From GMQP-bins7 sp963776565 (GTDB taxonomy: Bacteria; Actinomycetota; Thermoleophilia; Gaiellales; Gaiellaceae): DNA of 64,000 bases. A program made the position numbers and the translations under genes. Shown piece after piece: positions 18,479 to 27,543 of the stretch (position 1 is its first letter; the number at the start of each line of letters is the position of its first letter). Location of the stretch: NCBI GenBank assembly GCA_963776565.1, contig CAVZNF010000005.1, forward strand, positions 425,109-489,108. Reading direction: 5' to 3'. A model generated the notes under the pieces. It saw only the letters and a list, made by a program, of their open reading frames with translations. It had not been told where the DNA came from and did not search any database.

Positions 18479-19735
18479 GTGTCGTTTCTCGTCGCCTCGG
18501 CGGTGATCCTCGCAGTCGGAGCCGTCGCGCTCTCCTCCCGGCTCTCGAACGATCTCCGTCGAGCCGCGCTTGCCGACAATGCCCGCGATGTGGCCGCATA
18601 CACGGACGCGGTGCTCGGGCCGAGCATCGCGAGCGGGAGCTCGGTCGCCGTCACGCCGCGTGCGCTGCGACGTCTCAGGAACACGGTTCGGCTCTCGGAG
18701 GACGTGCGTGGGCTCAACGTCTACGCCCGCGATGGGCGGCTCGCGTTCTCGACCGCCAGACCGGATCGGATCGGGCGGCGTCGGACGAGTCCTGACTTGA
18801 AGACGGTGGTACGCACGAACGTCCCGAGCGCACAGCTCGTCGATCCCATCGGCAAAGCAGCACCTGTGGTCAAGGTGTGGGCTCCGCTCCACAATGCGCG
18901 GGGTCGAGTCGTGGGCGCCGCAGAGGTGTCGCTCGACGACGACGTCGTCACCGCGACGACGGGGGCGGCGAAACGGACGATCTGGTACGCGGTGGGGCTG
19001 GTCTTCGGTCTCCTCTGGCTCGCCCTGGCGCTCATGGTGCGAGGCGCGTCCGCGTGGATGCGAGCACAGAACGATGACCTCGCCGCCCGCTCGCACGACG
19101 TCGTCGAGTCGACGCGCGAGCTCGAAGCCACGCTGCTCGAGACGATCGAGACGCTCAACGCAGCAGTCGAAGCTCGCGACCCCTATACGGCGGGCCATTC
19201 GCAGCGGGTCAGACGCGTCTCGCTCGCCGTCGGCCGCGAGCTGCGTCTCCCGACGAGGCAGCTCGGCGCGCTCGCGACGGCTGCCCTCTTTCACGACATC
19301 GGGAAGATCGGGATGCCGGATTCGATCCTGACGAAGCCCGACCGACTCGATCGCGCGGAGCAGCTGATCATGCGCGAGCACGCCGTGCGCGGTGCGGAGA
19401 TCGTCGCTCGAATCTCGTCGCTCTGCGACTGCGTCCCGGCAATCCGGCACCATCACGAGCGCTGGGACGGGCTCGGCTATCCGGACGGCCTGAGCGGGAC
19501 GAGTATCCCGGTCGAGGCCGCGATCATCGCGATCGCGGACGCATGGGACGCGATGACGACCGACCGTCCCTACGCCGTCGCCCTCGACCTGAACGAGGCG
19601 ATGCTGCAGATCCACGCCGGGCGCGGGAAGCAGTTCAACCCGGCGGTCGTGGACGCGTTCGCGGCAGTCGCGCAGCGTCGGCCGGCGGAGATCCTCCCGC
19701 CCGACGCGGCCACGGCTGCGGTCGCTGTCGGCTAG
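18479..19735 (+). CDS. Membrane-bound HD-GYP phosphodiesterase
   Basis: Likely a cyclic-di-GMP (or related dinucleotide) hydrolase under an extracytoplasmic sensor. An N-terminal membrane helix, an external sensor domain (about 20-165), a second helix (about 172-192), a helical linker (LEATLLETIETLNAAV) and an HD-GYP domain follow. Key residues are intact: GHSQRV, HDIGKIG, HHERWDGLGYPDGL and DAWDAMTTDRPY. The GTG at 18479 is the first usable start after an in-frame stop at 18467. It is divergent from rnz. The input signal is unknown. Confidence 0.87.
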   Translation: MSFLVASAVILAVGAVALSSRLSNDLRRAALADNARDVAAYTDAVLGPSIASGSSVAVTPRALRRLRNTVRLSEDVRGLNVYARDGRLAFSTARPDRIGRRRTSPDLKTVVRTNVPSAQLVDPIGKAAPVVKVWAPLHNARGRVVGAAEVSLDDDVVTATTGAAKRTIWYAVGLVFGLLWLALALMVRGASAWMRAQNDDLAARSHDVVESTRELEATLLETIETLNAAVEARDPYTAGHSQRVRRVSLAVGRELRLPTRQLGALATAALFHDIGKIGMPDSILTKPDRLDRAEQLIMREHAVRGAEIVARISSLCDCVPAIRHHHERWDGLGYPDGLSGTSIPVEAAIIAIADAWDAMTTDRPYAVALDLNEAMLQIHAGRGKQFNPAVVDAFAAVAQRRPAEILPPDAATAAVAVG

Positions 19736-20193
19736 GCGGCAGGGAAGGCGAGGTCGGTGTAGACCATCTCGCCGCGGAACTTCTTCGCAGCCGGGTCCCA
19801 CGGAAAGAAGATCGCGTTGCGCCACTCGAGGCGCTCACCCGTCGGCTCGTGCTGGAGCCAGCGCGCCGCATGCGTCGCCGTCACGTGTGCTTCCTCGCAC
19901 ACGCCCTGCGGCCCGATCACGATGTACTCGAGGTCGAAGTGGATGTCGGGGAAGGCGGTGAGGAGCTCGGTGTAGAAGCGCGCCGCACCCTCGTGCCCCT
20001 CCCAGCGGGCGCCGGTGCCCATCACCTCGTAGACGCAGTCCTCGGTCAGCGTCGAGATGAGACCGGGGAGATCGCGGTTGTCCTCTGCGATCGAGTGCGT
20101 CTTCCAGAGCTCGCGGATCTCCGCGTACTCGTCGATGTCGACCGGGCGGCGGAGCAGCTCGAGTATGCGGTCGGACGCCATCGACGGGTTCAT
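19732..20193 (-). CDS. NTF2/SnoaL-like domain protein
   Basis: A 153-residue protein of the cone-shaped NTF2-like fold: an N-terminal helix (EYAEIRELWKTHSIAEDN) followed by LISTLTEDCVYEVMGTG, a middle helix AARFYTELLTAFPDI and C-terminal strands with WRNAIFF. The fold serves as an enzyme (ester cyclase, hydratase) or a small-molecule binding domain; which one applies here cannot be seen. It converges with the HD-GYP gene (four-base overlap of ends). ATG 20193 and ATG 20181 are both possible starts. Confidence 0.7.
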   Translation of the reverse strand: MNPSMASDRILELLRRPVDIDEYAEIRELWKTHSIAEDNRDLPGLISTLTEDCVYEVMGTGARWEGHEGAARFYTELLTAFPDIHFDLEYIVIGPQGVCEEAHVTATHAARWLQHEPTGERLEWRNAIFFPWDPAAKKFRGEMVYTDLAFPAA

Positions 20194-20221
20194 ATCACCG
20201 CCGCTGAGGCGGCGGTCGAAG

Positions 20222-20461
20222 CTACGGGACGAGCAAGTGCTGCCCGGGTGCGATCGTCGCGCTCGCGAGGTGGTTCGCCTGCTGCAGCTTCCAGACGCCG
20301 GCGCGCGGGTCTCCCCCGTACCGAGCGGCCGCAATCGTCCAGAGCGTCTCGCCCGATCTCACGGTGTGATGCTGCGGCGTGCCGCTCGCGCCGGTGTCGC
20401 GGGCCAACACGGCCCAGACGAGCACGGCGACGAGGACGACGATGACGACACGACCGAACAC
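20222..20461 (-). CDS. Single-TM LysM peptide, SOS-controlled (YneA-like)
   Basis: A 79-residue protein: a very short basic N-terminus, one membrane helix (VVIVVLVAVLVWAVLA), a short linker and a single LysM domain (HHTVRSGETLWTIAAARYGG ... APGQHLLV) that would bind peptidoglycan outside the cell. The GTG at 20461 is the only start, because an in-frame TAG lies four codons upstream. The promoter is built from two LexA boxes. This architecture (TM plus LysM, small, SOS-induced) is that of Bacillus YneA, which blocks septation after DNA damage. Homology to YneA is inference from architecture and regulation. Confidence 0.85.
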   Translation of the reverse strand: MFGRVVIVVLVAVLVWAVLARDTGASGTPQHHTVRSGETLWTIAAARYGGDPRAGVWKLQQANHLASATIAPGQHLLVP

Positions 20462-20499
20462 GTGTTCGCACTATGACACGAACATGTGTTCGATGTCAA
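20455..20499 (-). promoter_or_regulatory. Promoter with tandem LexA (SOS) boxes
   Basis: Two perfect Cheo-type LexA boxes, CGAACACGTGTTCG (20455-20468) and CGAACATGTGTTCG (20479-20492), lie 24 bases apart centre to centre. On the minus strand TTGACA (20494-20499) and CATAGT (20470-20475), spaced 18 bases, form the promoter. One box fills the -35/-10 spacer and the other covers the transcription start and the GTG start codon. LexA binding would shut the gene off tightly. Confidence 0.85.
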
Positions 20500-20506
20500 G
20501 GGCGAC

Positions 20507-21929
20507 TCAGCGCGTAACGATCGCCCGACGCACGACGAGCGTGCGGCGCGTGCGGTTCGCCTCCGCTGCGAACTGGACCGCGACCTCGACACGGCCGGTC
20601 GTCCCGACCGGAGCTCGCACCGCGACGTTGAGCGAGCGCAGTCCGGCCACGGCCACGGAGCGACAGCGCTCGAGCGCCGAGAGTGCGTACGACGCCGCGC
20701 GGACGCAGACCTTCGCGCGGGCGTCCTCCCCGGCTGCAACGCGAGCAGTGACCTCCGGGCCACGTCCACCGACTGCGACCTTCGCCCCGAGGACGTCGAT
20801 CTCCGGCACCCAGGCGCCTAGCTCCCCGGCGCAACTTTCGGGAATCGCGGCACTCACCGCGGCGGCTGACGGCCGCGCGCTCCCGTCGGCGCGCTCGAGG
20901 CCCGCCTGGAAGCCGGTGCGCAGGCCGTCGTCGCGGAAGCCGAAGAAGCTGAGCGACGCCACGTCAGGGTCACATGCGGCCTCCCTGATCAGCTGTCCGT
21001 AGATCGCTGCCTGCGTGATCTCGTCCGTGACAGGCACGTTCTCGAGCCCGCTGTAGCCGAGGCGCCCGGCCGTGTCGACCTGCCAGCCAACCTCGTCGAG
21101 ATGGAGCTTGAGCCCGTCGACCGTCGTGGGCTGCCCGGTGCCGTTGAACGCGTCCCAGAGCGCCTGCTTCATCCGGTCGAGGTTCGCGAAGCCCGGCGTT
21201 CGGCCACTGGTAGCCGCGCTCGAGCGGGTCGGTCGCCTCGTTTGGATACGGATGGAAGCTGAACGCGTCCATGAGCGGCTTCGTGCGGCCGCTCCTGCGG
21301 TACCACGCGCCGAGTGCGCGTAGGAAGCGGACGGGCGACGTCGAGATGTTGTTCCTCGCGGTCGGCCGATCGTTGCCTCGCGGCGACAGCCCCACGCCGA
21401 CGACGGAGATCTCGGGATCCACCGACTTCAGCGTGTCGTAGGCGGCGGCGAGGTACGGCCCGAAGCTCGGCGCCGAGAGGTTGTTGCCGACTGCGTCGAA
21501 CTGCGGCCGCCAGAAAGCCGGCTGATTCGGCTCGTTCCCGATCACGAACTGCCTCACCTGCGGGTAGATGGACGCCAGAACGCCGACGTACGACGCGAAC
21601 ATCGACGGCGAGCCGAGGCCTGCCTCGAGCTCGCGTGGCGGATACGGATAGACGGCGAGCACGACTCGGAGGCCGGCGTCGGTCGCGCTCGCGATCGCCC
21701 GGTCGAGGAGCTGCTTGTCCTGGATCACGACCGCCTCACTCGGGACGAAGCGGACGCCGATCACGGTTCGCCGCAGCCCGAGCTCCGACATGCGGCCGTA
21801 CAGCGCGGCGCCGGCGTCGTCTTCGAACTTCGCCGAATCGTCGTTCGCGCCGACATCGGCGGCAGCGGCGACCGACGCTCCGGTCAGGAGCGCAGCGACG
21901 AGCAGAGTTGCCGCAGCGAGGATCCGCAT
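20507..21929 (-). CDS. Secreted GH-A clan glycoside hydrolase-like protein (frameshifted)
   Basis: A signal peptide (MRILAAATLLVAALLTGAS) precedes a TIM-barrel domain resembling cellulase/GH5 or GH39 enzymes. The catalytic acid/base motif is seen in QFVIGNEPNQPAFW, and strands such as VVLAVYPYP and MDAFSFHPYP fit the barrel. A C-terminal beta domain of about 100 residues may bind carbohydrate. An extra C in the run at 21192-21194 breaks the frame; removing it gives QWPNAGFANLDRMKQALW without interruption. The substrate is unknown. It lies just upstream of the SOS promoter but is transcribed separately. Confidence 0.72.
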
Positions 21930-21978
21930 CTCAGTTCACCGATCACGGGCTCCCCACTGCCCGCTAGCGGCTGGGAGC

Positions 21979-23007
21979 CTAGAGCCGGGCGAGGAGCGCG
22001 TCAAGCAGATGCTGCGCGCCGAAGCGGACGGGATCGTCCGCGGGGAGCCCCGTTTCCTCGGCGATCTCGGAGATCGCTCGTCGCGCGTCGTCGTCGCTGG
22101 CGAGCGCCGCGGTGTTCACCGCGACGCACGCGACCTTCGCCTTTCGGGCTGGGAGCGAGATTCGCTCGTGGAGCTCGACCAGGTCAGCGAGGGGTGGGAT
22201 CGCGTGTCCTGGGCAGCCCTCGATCTCCGTCGATCCGGCCGCGTGGCAGAGGACGAACGCATGTGGGACCGCGCCGTGCACGAGTCCGAGCGTCACGCCC
22301 GAGTACATCGGATGGACGAGCGAGCCCTGGCCCTCGACGAAGAGGAGCTTCCCGCCTCGCCTCGCCCCCTCGACGACCAGCCACTCGGCCGCGCCGGCGA
22401 GGAAGTCGGAGACCACCGCGTCCACGGCGATGCCCCAGCCCGCGATGGCGATCCCGGTCTGCCCCGTCGGCACGAACACCGAGTCGAGCCCGCGCCGCCG
22501 CGCTTCGAGATCGAGCTCCACCGCGACCGTCTTCTTGCCGATCGCGCAGTCGGAGCCGACCGTCAGCACGATCGTCGCGTCGACCTCGAGGTTGGCCCCC
22601 GTCGGGACGCTCAGCCCCGCGGGTGGCTTGCGGAGGTCGTGCAGCTCGACCCCTCGCTCGCGGGCGAGCTCGGTGAGCTCGGGATCGTCCGAGATGAACT
22701 CGTGCAGGCCGCTCTCGACGTCGAGGCCGGCCTCGATGCTCGCCTTCAGCAGGTCTCGCCAGGCCGGCGGGAACCGGCCGCCCTGGGTCGCAACGCCCAC
22801 GACGGCCACTGTCGGCTCGAAGCGAAGCGCGTCATCGACGGTTCCGACGATCGGGATGCCCTCGTGCTCCTCGCCGGCGCGCTGCGAGTCGAGGATGGCG
22901 ACGACCGGGTCAGGCCCGTAACGGATGATCCCGCGCATCGTCTTGCCGTAGTGCGGATCGTGCGAGAACCCCTCGCCGAGGATGAGGATGCGCCGGTCGC
23001 GGCTCAT
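21979..23007 (-). CDS. DUF1611 protein (DgcN-like)
   Basis: A 342-residue protein of the DUF1611 family. The N-terminal Rossmann-like domain (RILILGEGFSHDP) leads into a P-loop NTPase-like domain with TVGSDCAIGKKTVAVEL, FVPTGQTGI and VEGQGSLVHP. Members of this family (DgcN) have been reported as D-glutamate N-acetyltransferases working with an enolase-superfamily racemase (DgcA) to convert D-Glu to the L form. The ATG overlaps the stop of just such an enolase-superfamily gene (ATGA). The specific activity is inferred from this pairing. Confidence 0.75.
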   Translation of the reverse strand: MSRDRRILILGEGFSHDPHYGKTMRGIIRYGPDPVVAILDSQRAGEEHEGIPIVGTVDDALRFEPTVAVVGVATQGGRFPPAWRDLLKASIEAGLDVESGLHEFISDDPELTELARERGVELHDLRKPPAGLSVPTGANLEVDATIVLTVGSDCAIGKKTVAVELDLEARRRGLDSVFVPTGQTGIAIAGWGIAVDAVVSDFLAGAAEWLVVEGARRGGKLLFVEGQGSLVHPMYSGVTLGLVHGAVPHAFVLCHAAGSTEIEGCPGHAIPPLADLVELHERISLPARKAKVACVAVNTAALASDDDARRAISEIAEETGLPADDPVRFGAQHLLDALLARL

Positions 23008-24015
23008 GCAGCTGCGACGCCGAGGCCTGGCCCGAGCGACGGGATCTGCACGCCGTCGACGAGCTCGACGCCAGGCCACGGGTCCTCGCGCAGGAGCAGA
23101 TTCCCGTCGAGGTCGATGTGATCGCACAGCGGCGCGACGCAGCAGCCGGCGGCAATCCCCAGCCCGGACTCGAGCATGCACCCGAGCATCACGCCCATCC
23201 TCAGCGCCCGAGCCGCATGTGCCATGCGGATCGCCTCGCGGATCCCTCCCGACTTGCCGAGCTTGATGTTGATGCCGTGCGCGATCTCGGCGCACGTCCC
23301 GACGTCGGCGAGCGTGTGACAGTCCTCGTCGACGTAGATCGGAACCGGCGATCGCTCCTTCAACGCTCGCCCGCCCTCGTCACCGGCGCGGAGGGGCTGC
23401 TCGCAGTACTCGACGCCGATCTCCGCCAGTTGCGGGAGCGCGTCGAGCGCCTCGTCGAGCGACCACCACTCGTTGACGTCGACCATCAGCGGGAGGTCGG
23501 TGGCCGCGCGAACGGCGCGCACCCGTTCGACGTCGAGTCCGTCGCCGCCGCCGAGCTTGAGCTTGAGTCTTCGGTAGGTCTCCCCCGCGCTTCTCGGCGC
23601 GGCGAGCCATGTCGTCGGGATCGCCGAGCCAGACCGTCCACGAGGTCGGCGGGCCGGCTCGAGGTAGCCCGAGCAGCTTGAAGGCCGGAATGCCGAGGAG
23701 CTTGCCCTGAAGGTCGTGGAGCGCTGCGTCGAGAGCGGACTTGGCCGCCTGCTCGCCCTCGATCGATCCGAGCCGCTCGCCGATGTCCTCGAGCGCGAAC
23801 GGGTCGTCGCCGAGGATGCTCCCGTGCTCGTCGACGAACTCGATCGCCGATTGCACCGACTCGCCGTAGCGCTCGATCGGAGCCGCCTCGCCGAATCCGG
23901 TCACGCCCTCGTGCGTCAACGAGACGTGGACGACGTCCGCGTAGTCGGTCGCCTCGCGCGCGATGACGAACGTCTCCGCGAGCTGGAGTCGCACGATCCG
24001 AGCCTCGATCTGCAT
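23004..24015 (-). CDS. Dipeptide-epimerase-like enolase superfamily enzyme (frameshifted)
   Basis: Racemises a carboxylate-bearing substrate such as L-Ala-D/L-Glu or N-acetyl-glutamate. The N-terminal capping domain (VVHVSLTHEGVTGFGEAAP) is followed by the barrel with the acid/base Lys in RRLKLKLGGG, metal ligands in MVDVNEWW, EYCEQPL and VDEDCHT, and the second Lys in NIKLGKSGG. The frame breaks in the C-run at 23582-23586; deleting one base gives RGETYRRLKLKLG. It is coupled to the DUF1611 gene, supporting a D-glutamate or peptidoglycan-recycling function. Confidence 0.83.
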
Positions 24016-24024
24016 CTGCCGAAA

Positions 24025-24375
24025 CTACCCCGTGGGGCTCGAGATGGAGACGACGTAGGCGACGACGTCTGCTTGCTCCTGGCCGCTGACGAGCCCGGCG
24101 GGCATCACTCCGCGTCCCTGCTGCACCGCAGCCGCGACCTCCGAGCTGTCGAGACCGGTCTGGAAGAGGACAGGCCCGACACCCCCACCCTTTCCTCCGT
24201 CGCCGTGACAGCCGGAGCACTCGCGCTGAAAGGTCGTCTCGCCGCGATAGACGTCGCCACCGGTGACTGCGACGCCCGCAGGCGCCGAAGGCTCGAAGAT
24301 CTGCGCCTTCGCAAGTGCGAACGTCCCTGCCACGACGGCGCCGCCGATCAGGATCGGTCTCCACCCGCGACGCAT
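24025..24375 (-). CDS. Membrane-anchored cytochrome c
   Basis: A 116-residue protein: an N-terminal anchor (RPILIGGAVVAGTFALA) followed by a class I cytochrome c domain. The haem site CSGCHGDGGKGGGVGP and the axial Met in GRGVMPAGL are present. The start ATG overlaps the stop of the DUF6529 gene (TGATG). As written, an indel upstream fuses both into one frame; I read them as two coupled genes. The redox partner is probably the neighbouring membrane protein. Confidence 0.8.
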   Translation of the reverse strand: MRRGWRPILIGGAVVAGTFALAKAQIFEPSAPAGVAVTGGDVYRGETTFQRECSGCHGDGGKGGGVGPVLFQTGLDSSEVAAAVQQGRGVMPAGLVSGQEQADVVAYVVSISSPTG

Positions 24376-24849
24376 CAGAACCCGAACCGCACGGTCGTGA
24401 AGTACCAGAGGCTCGACGTCAGCCAGAGCACGAGCCAACATCGACGCCAGTGTCAGACCGGCGGTCGGCAGCGCCCAGCCTGGTAGCGAGTGATCGCGAA
24501 CGATCAGCACCTTCGCGGCGAAGACGCCGTAGAAGAACGTCCCGACGATCGCGTGCACCGCGACGCGCGCGTCCGGCGTCTGGAAGCCGAGGATCGTCAC
24601 GCAGTGGAAGAAGACGGGAAGCGTGCAGAGGAAGGCGACCCGCCCCGACCACCGGTGGACGCGGGCGATGGTCGAGCCGCGCTCGGGCAGGAAGCTCAAC
24701 CGCCCATAGATCCGTGCGGCCGTCAGCACCTGGACGCCCGCGAGCACGAGCGCAGCGGTCGCGAACCACGCCTTGGCTGCGATCGTCGACGAGAACACGG
24801 TCGTGACGATGTCCGCGTACGTCTGGGCAACGTCCGCCAGGAACACCAC
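24375..24849 (-). CDS. DUF6529-type membrane protein (frameshifted)
   Basis: A four-helix membrane protein of about 157 residues: VVFSSTIAAKAWFATAAL, a loop IYGRLSFLPERG, then helices around VAFLCTLPVFFHCVT and VHAIVGTFFYGVFAAK. The His residues in VHRWSG, FHCV and AVHAIVG resemble haem-ligating His in cytochrome b561-like bundles. The last helix, VLWLTSSLWYFTTVRFGF, is found in a second frame after an indel at about 24424-24432. It ends with TGATG, coupled to the cytochrome c gene. The two likely form one electron-transfer unit. Confidence 0.65.
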
Positions 24850-24912
24850 GTGAGCCTACGACGTCAGCCACCGGGATCGACAAGGCGGACGCCGATACAC
24901 TGGCTCCTCCCT

Positions 24913-24985
24913 GCGCCCGTAGCTCAGGGGATAGAGCGCGCGCCTCCGGAGCGCGAGGCCGCAGGTTCGAATCCTGCCGGGCGCA
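24913..24985 (+). tRNA. tRNA-Arg (anticodon CCG)
   Basis: A 73-base cloverleaf: acceptor GCGCCCG/CGGGCGC, D-arm GCTC/GAGC, anticodon arm CGCGC-CTCCGGA-GCGCG with anticodon CCG, and T-arm GCAGG-TTCGAAT-CCTGC, with discriminator A at 24985. CCA is not encoded. The discriminator A is also the first base of the ATG of the following gene. Confidence 0.96.
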
Positions 24986-25755
24986 TGACCCGCTCGACGC
25001 ACCCCTACGGCTCCGACCCGAGCCAGCTCGGGGAGCTCTTCCTCCCGGCTGGCGCTGGACCGTTTGCCGTCGTCGTCGTCGTTCACGGCGGCTACTGGAA
25101 GGCTCAGTACGACCGTTCGCTCATGACCGATCTCTGCCTCGACCTTGCGGCGCACGGACTCGCCGCGTGGAATCTCGAGTACCGACGCGTCGGGTCGGGG
25201 GGCGGATGGCCTGCGACCCTCCTGGACGTCGCTGCAGGAGTCGACCTCCTCGCCGACCTCGAGGCGCCGCTCGATCTGTCGCGTGTCGTAGCCGTCGGAC
25301 ACTCGGCGGGAGGACAACTCGCGCTCTGGGCGGCATCCCGCCCGACACTGCCGGCGGATGCGCCCGGTGCGGATCCGCGGGTCGTTATCGGCGCAGCCGT
25401 CTCACAGGCCGGCCTGCTCGATCTCACCCTCGCAGCCGGTCTCACGCCGTCGTCCACGCCGACGAGGGCCTTTCTGGGAGATCCGTCCGTGCATTACGAG
25501 CGCTACGTGCTTGCGTCTCCGCGCGAACGTCTTCCTCTCGGCATCCCGCAGCTCGTGCTGCACGGCGACGGCGACAACTCGGTCTCAATGCGCATCGCGA
25601 CCAGCTACGCGGCAGCCGCGCGCGATGCCGGTGACCCGTGCGAGTTCCTCGTGCTCTCACGCACCGGGCACTTCGAGCACATCGACGCGCACTCCGAAGC
25701 GTGGCACGTTGCTCGCGACTGGCTCGTCGCTCAGGTGAGCGCGGCCCGCAGCTGA
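24985..25755 (+). CDS. Alpha/beta hydrolase
   Basis: A 256-residue serine hydrolase. The oxyanion-hole motif HGGYW, the nucleophile elbow GHSAGG, the acid residue near VLHGDGDNSVS and the catalytic His in TGHFEHID are all present. The HGGxW and GHSAG pattern is that of kynurenine-formamidase/acetyl-esterase-like hydrolases; the substrate is not identifiable. The only sensible ATG begins at the tRNA-Arg discriminator base, so the mRNA must come from unprocessed transcript or another promoter, or a less obvious start is used. Its end overlaps trpA convergently. Confidence 0.85.
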   Translation: MTRSTHPYGSDPSQLGELFLPAGAGPFAVVVVVHGGYWKAQYDRSLMTDLCLDLAAHGLAAWNLEYRRVGSGGGWPATLLDVAAGVDLLADLEAPLDLSRVVAVGHSAGGQLALWAASRPTLPADAPGADPRVVIGAAVSQAGLLDLTLAAGLTPSSTPTRAFLGDPSVHYERYVLASPRERLPLGIPQLVLHGDGDNSVSMRIATSYAAAARDAGDPCEFLVLSRTGHFEHIDAHSEAWHVARDWLVAQVSAARS

Positions 25756-26423
25756 GCGACGAAGCGCTCGAGAGCCGCAGCGCCTCTCCTCGGCTGCAAG
25801 GAGAGCGGCCGAGCCGACGACGACGCCGTCCGCGAGCTCGCTTGCGGCGGCCGCCTGCTCCGGGGTCGAGATGCCGAATCCGGCATACAGCTGCGCATCC
25901 GTCAGCGCGCGCGTGCGCTCGACGAGCGGCGCGAGAGCGGGTGAGAGCTCGGCGCGCGCACCGGTCGTTCCGGCGACGGTGACGAGGTAGAGCCAGCCGT
26001 CCGTCGACTCGGCCGCGAGCGCTATCCGCTCGTCGGTGGACGTCGGCGCGACGAGCTGCACCCGGCGGAGCTCCGGCTGGACGTCCACGGGGAGATCGGC
26101 GACGATCAGCGAGCTCGCGCCGGCGGCGCGCGCGTCGGCCGCGAAGCGCTCCCAGCCGTACGCCTCGAGCAGCGACGCGTAGGTCATGGGAACCAACGGC
26201 AGCGCGACCTGCGCCGCGACCGACCGTAGGCAGTCGAGGCACTCCGCGGTCCTCATGCCCTGCGCAAGCGCGCGCTCGGCTGCACGCCGGATGACGGGGC
26301 CGTCGGCGAGAGGGTCCGAGAACGGGAAGCCGATCTCGACGATGTCGGCGCCGCCGGCTTCTGCTGCGCGGGCCAACTCCGGTGTCTCGAGGCCGGCCAT
26401 GAGGTAGATGACGAGCGTCTTCG

Positions 26424-26427
<4 letters not shown>
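25731..26427 (-). CDS. trpA: Tryptophan synthase alpha subunit (frameshifted)
   Basis: Cleaves indole-3-glycerol phosphate to indole. The catalytic Glu and Asp lie in VEIGFPFSDPLADGP; the phosphate-site strands FGISTP and GVVVGSA are present. It is a short form (about 231 residues): the usual N-terminal helix is missing and the protein begins directly at strand beta-1 (TKTLVIYLMAG). The only start that keeps this strand is a CTG at 26427, in a CTGA overlap with trpB; ATG 26400 would remove it. A one-base insertion near 25792-25798 separates the true C-terminus ALERFVAQLRAALT. Confidence 0.87.

Positions 26428-27539
<1,112 letters not shown>

Positions 27540-27543
<4 letters not shown>

Noticed and set aside
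20455..20506. LexA boxes controlling the glycoside hydrolase.
   Set aside because: The hydrolase reads towards the boxes and ends before them; the -35/-10 orientation and start codon assign them to the LysM gene.
24985..25755. Calling the alpha/beta hydrolase a kynurenine formamidase because trp genes are adjacent.
   Set aside because: The trp genes are on the opposite strand and are biosynthetic; the motifs are shared by many esterases.
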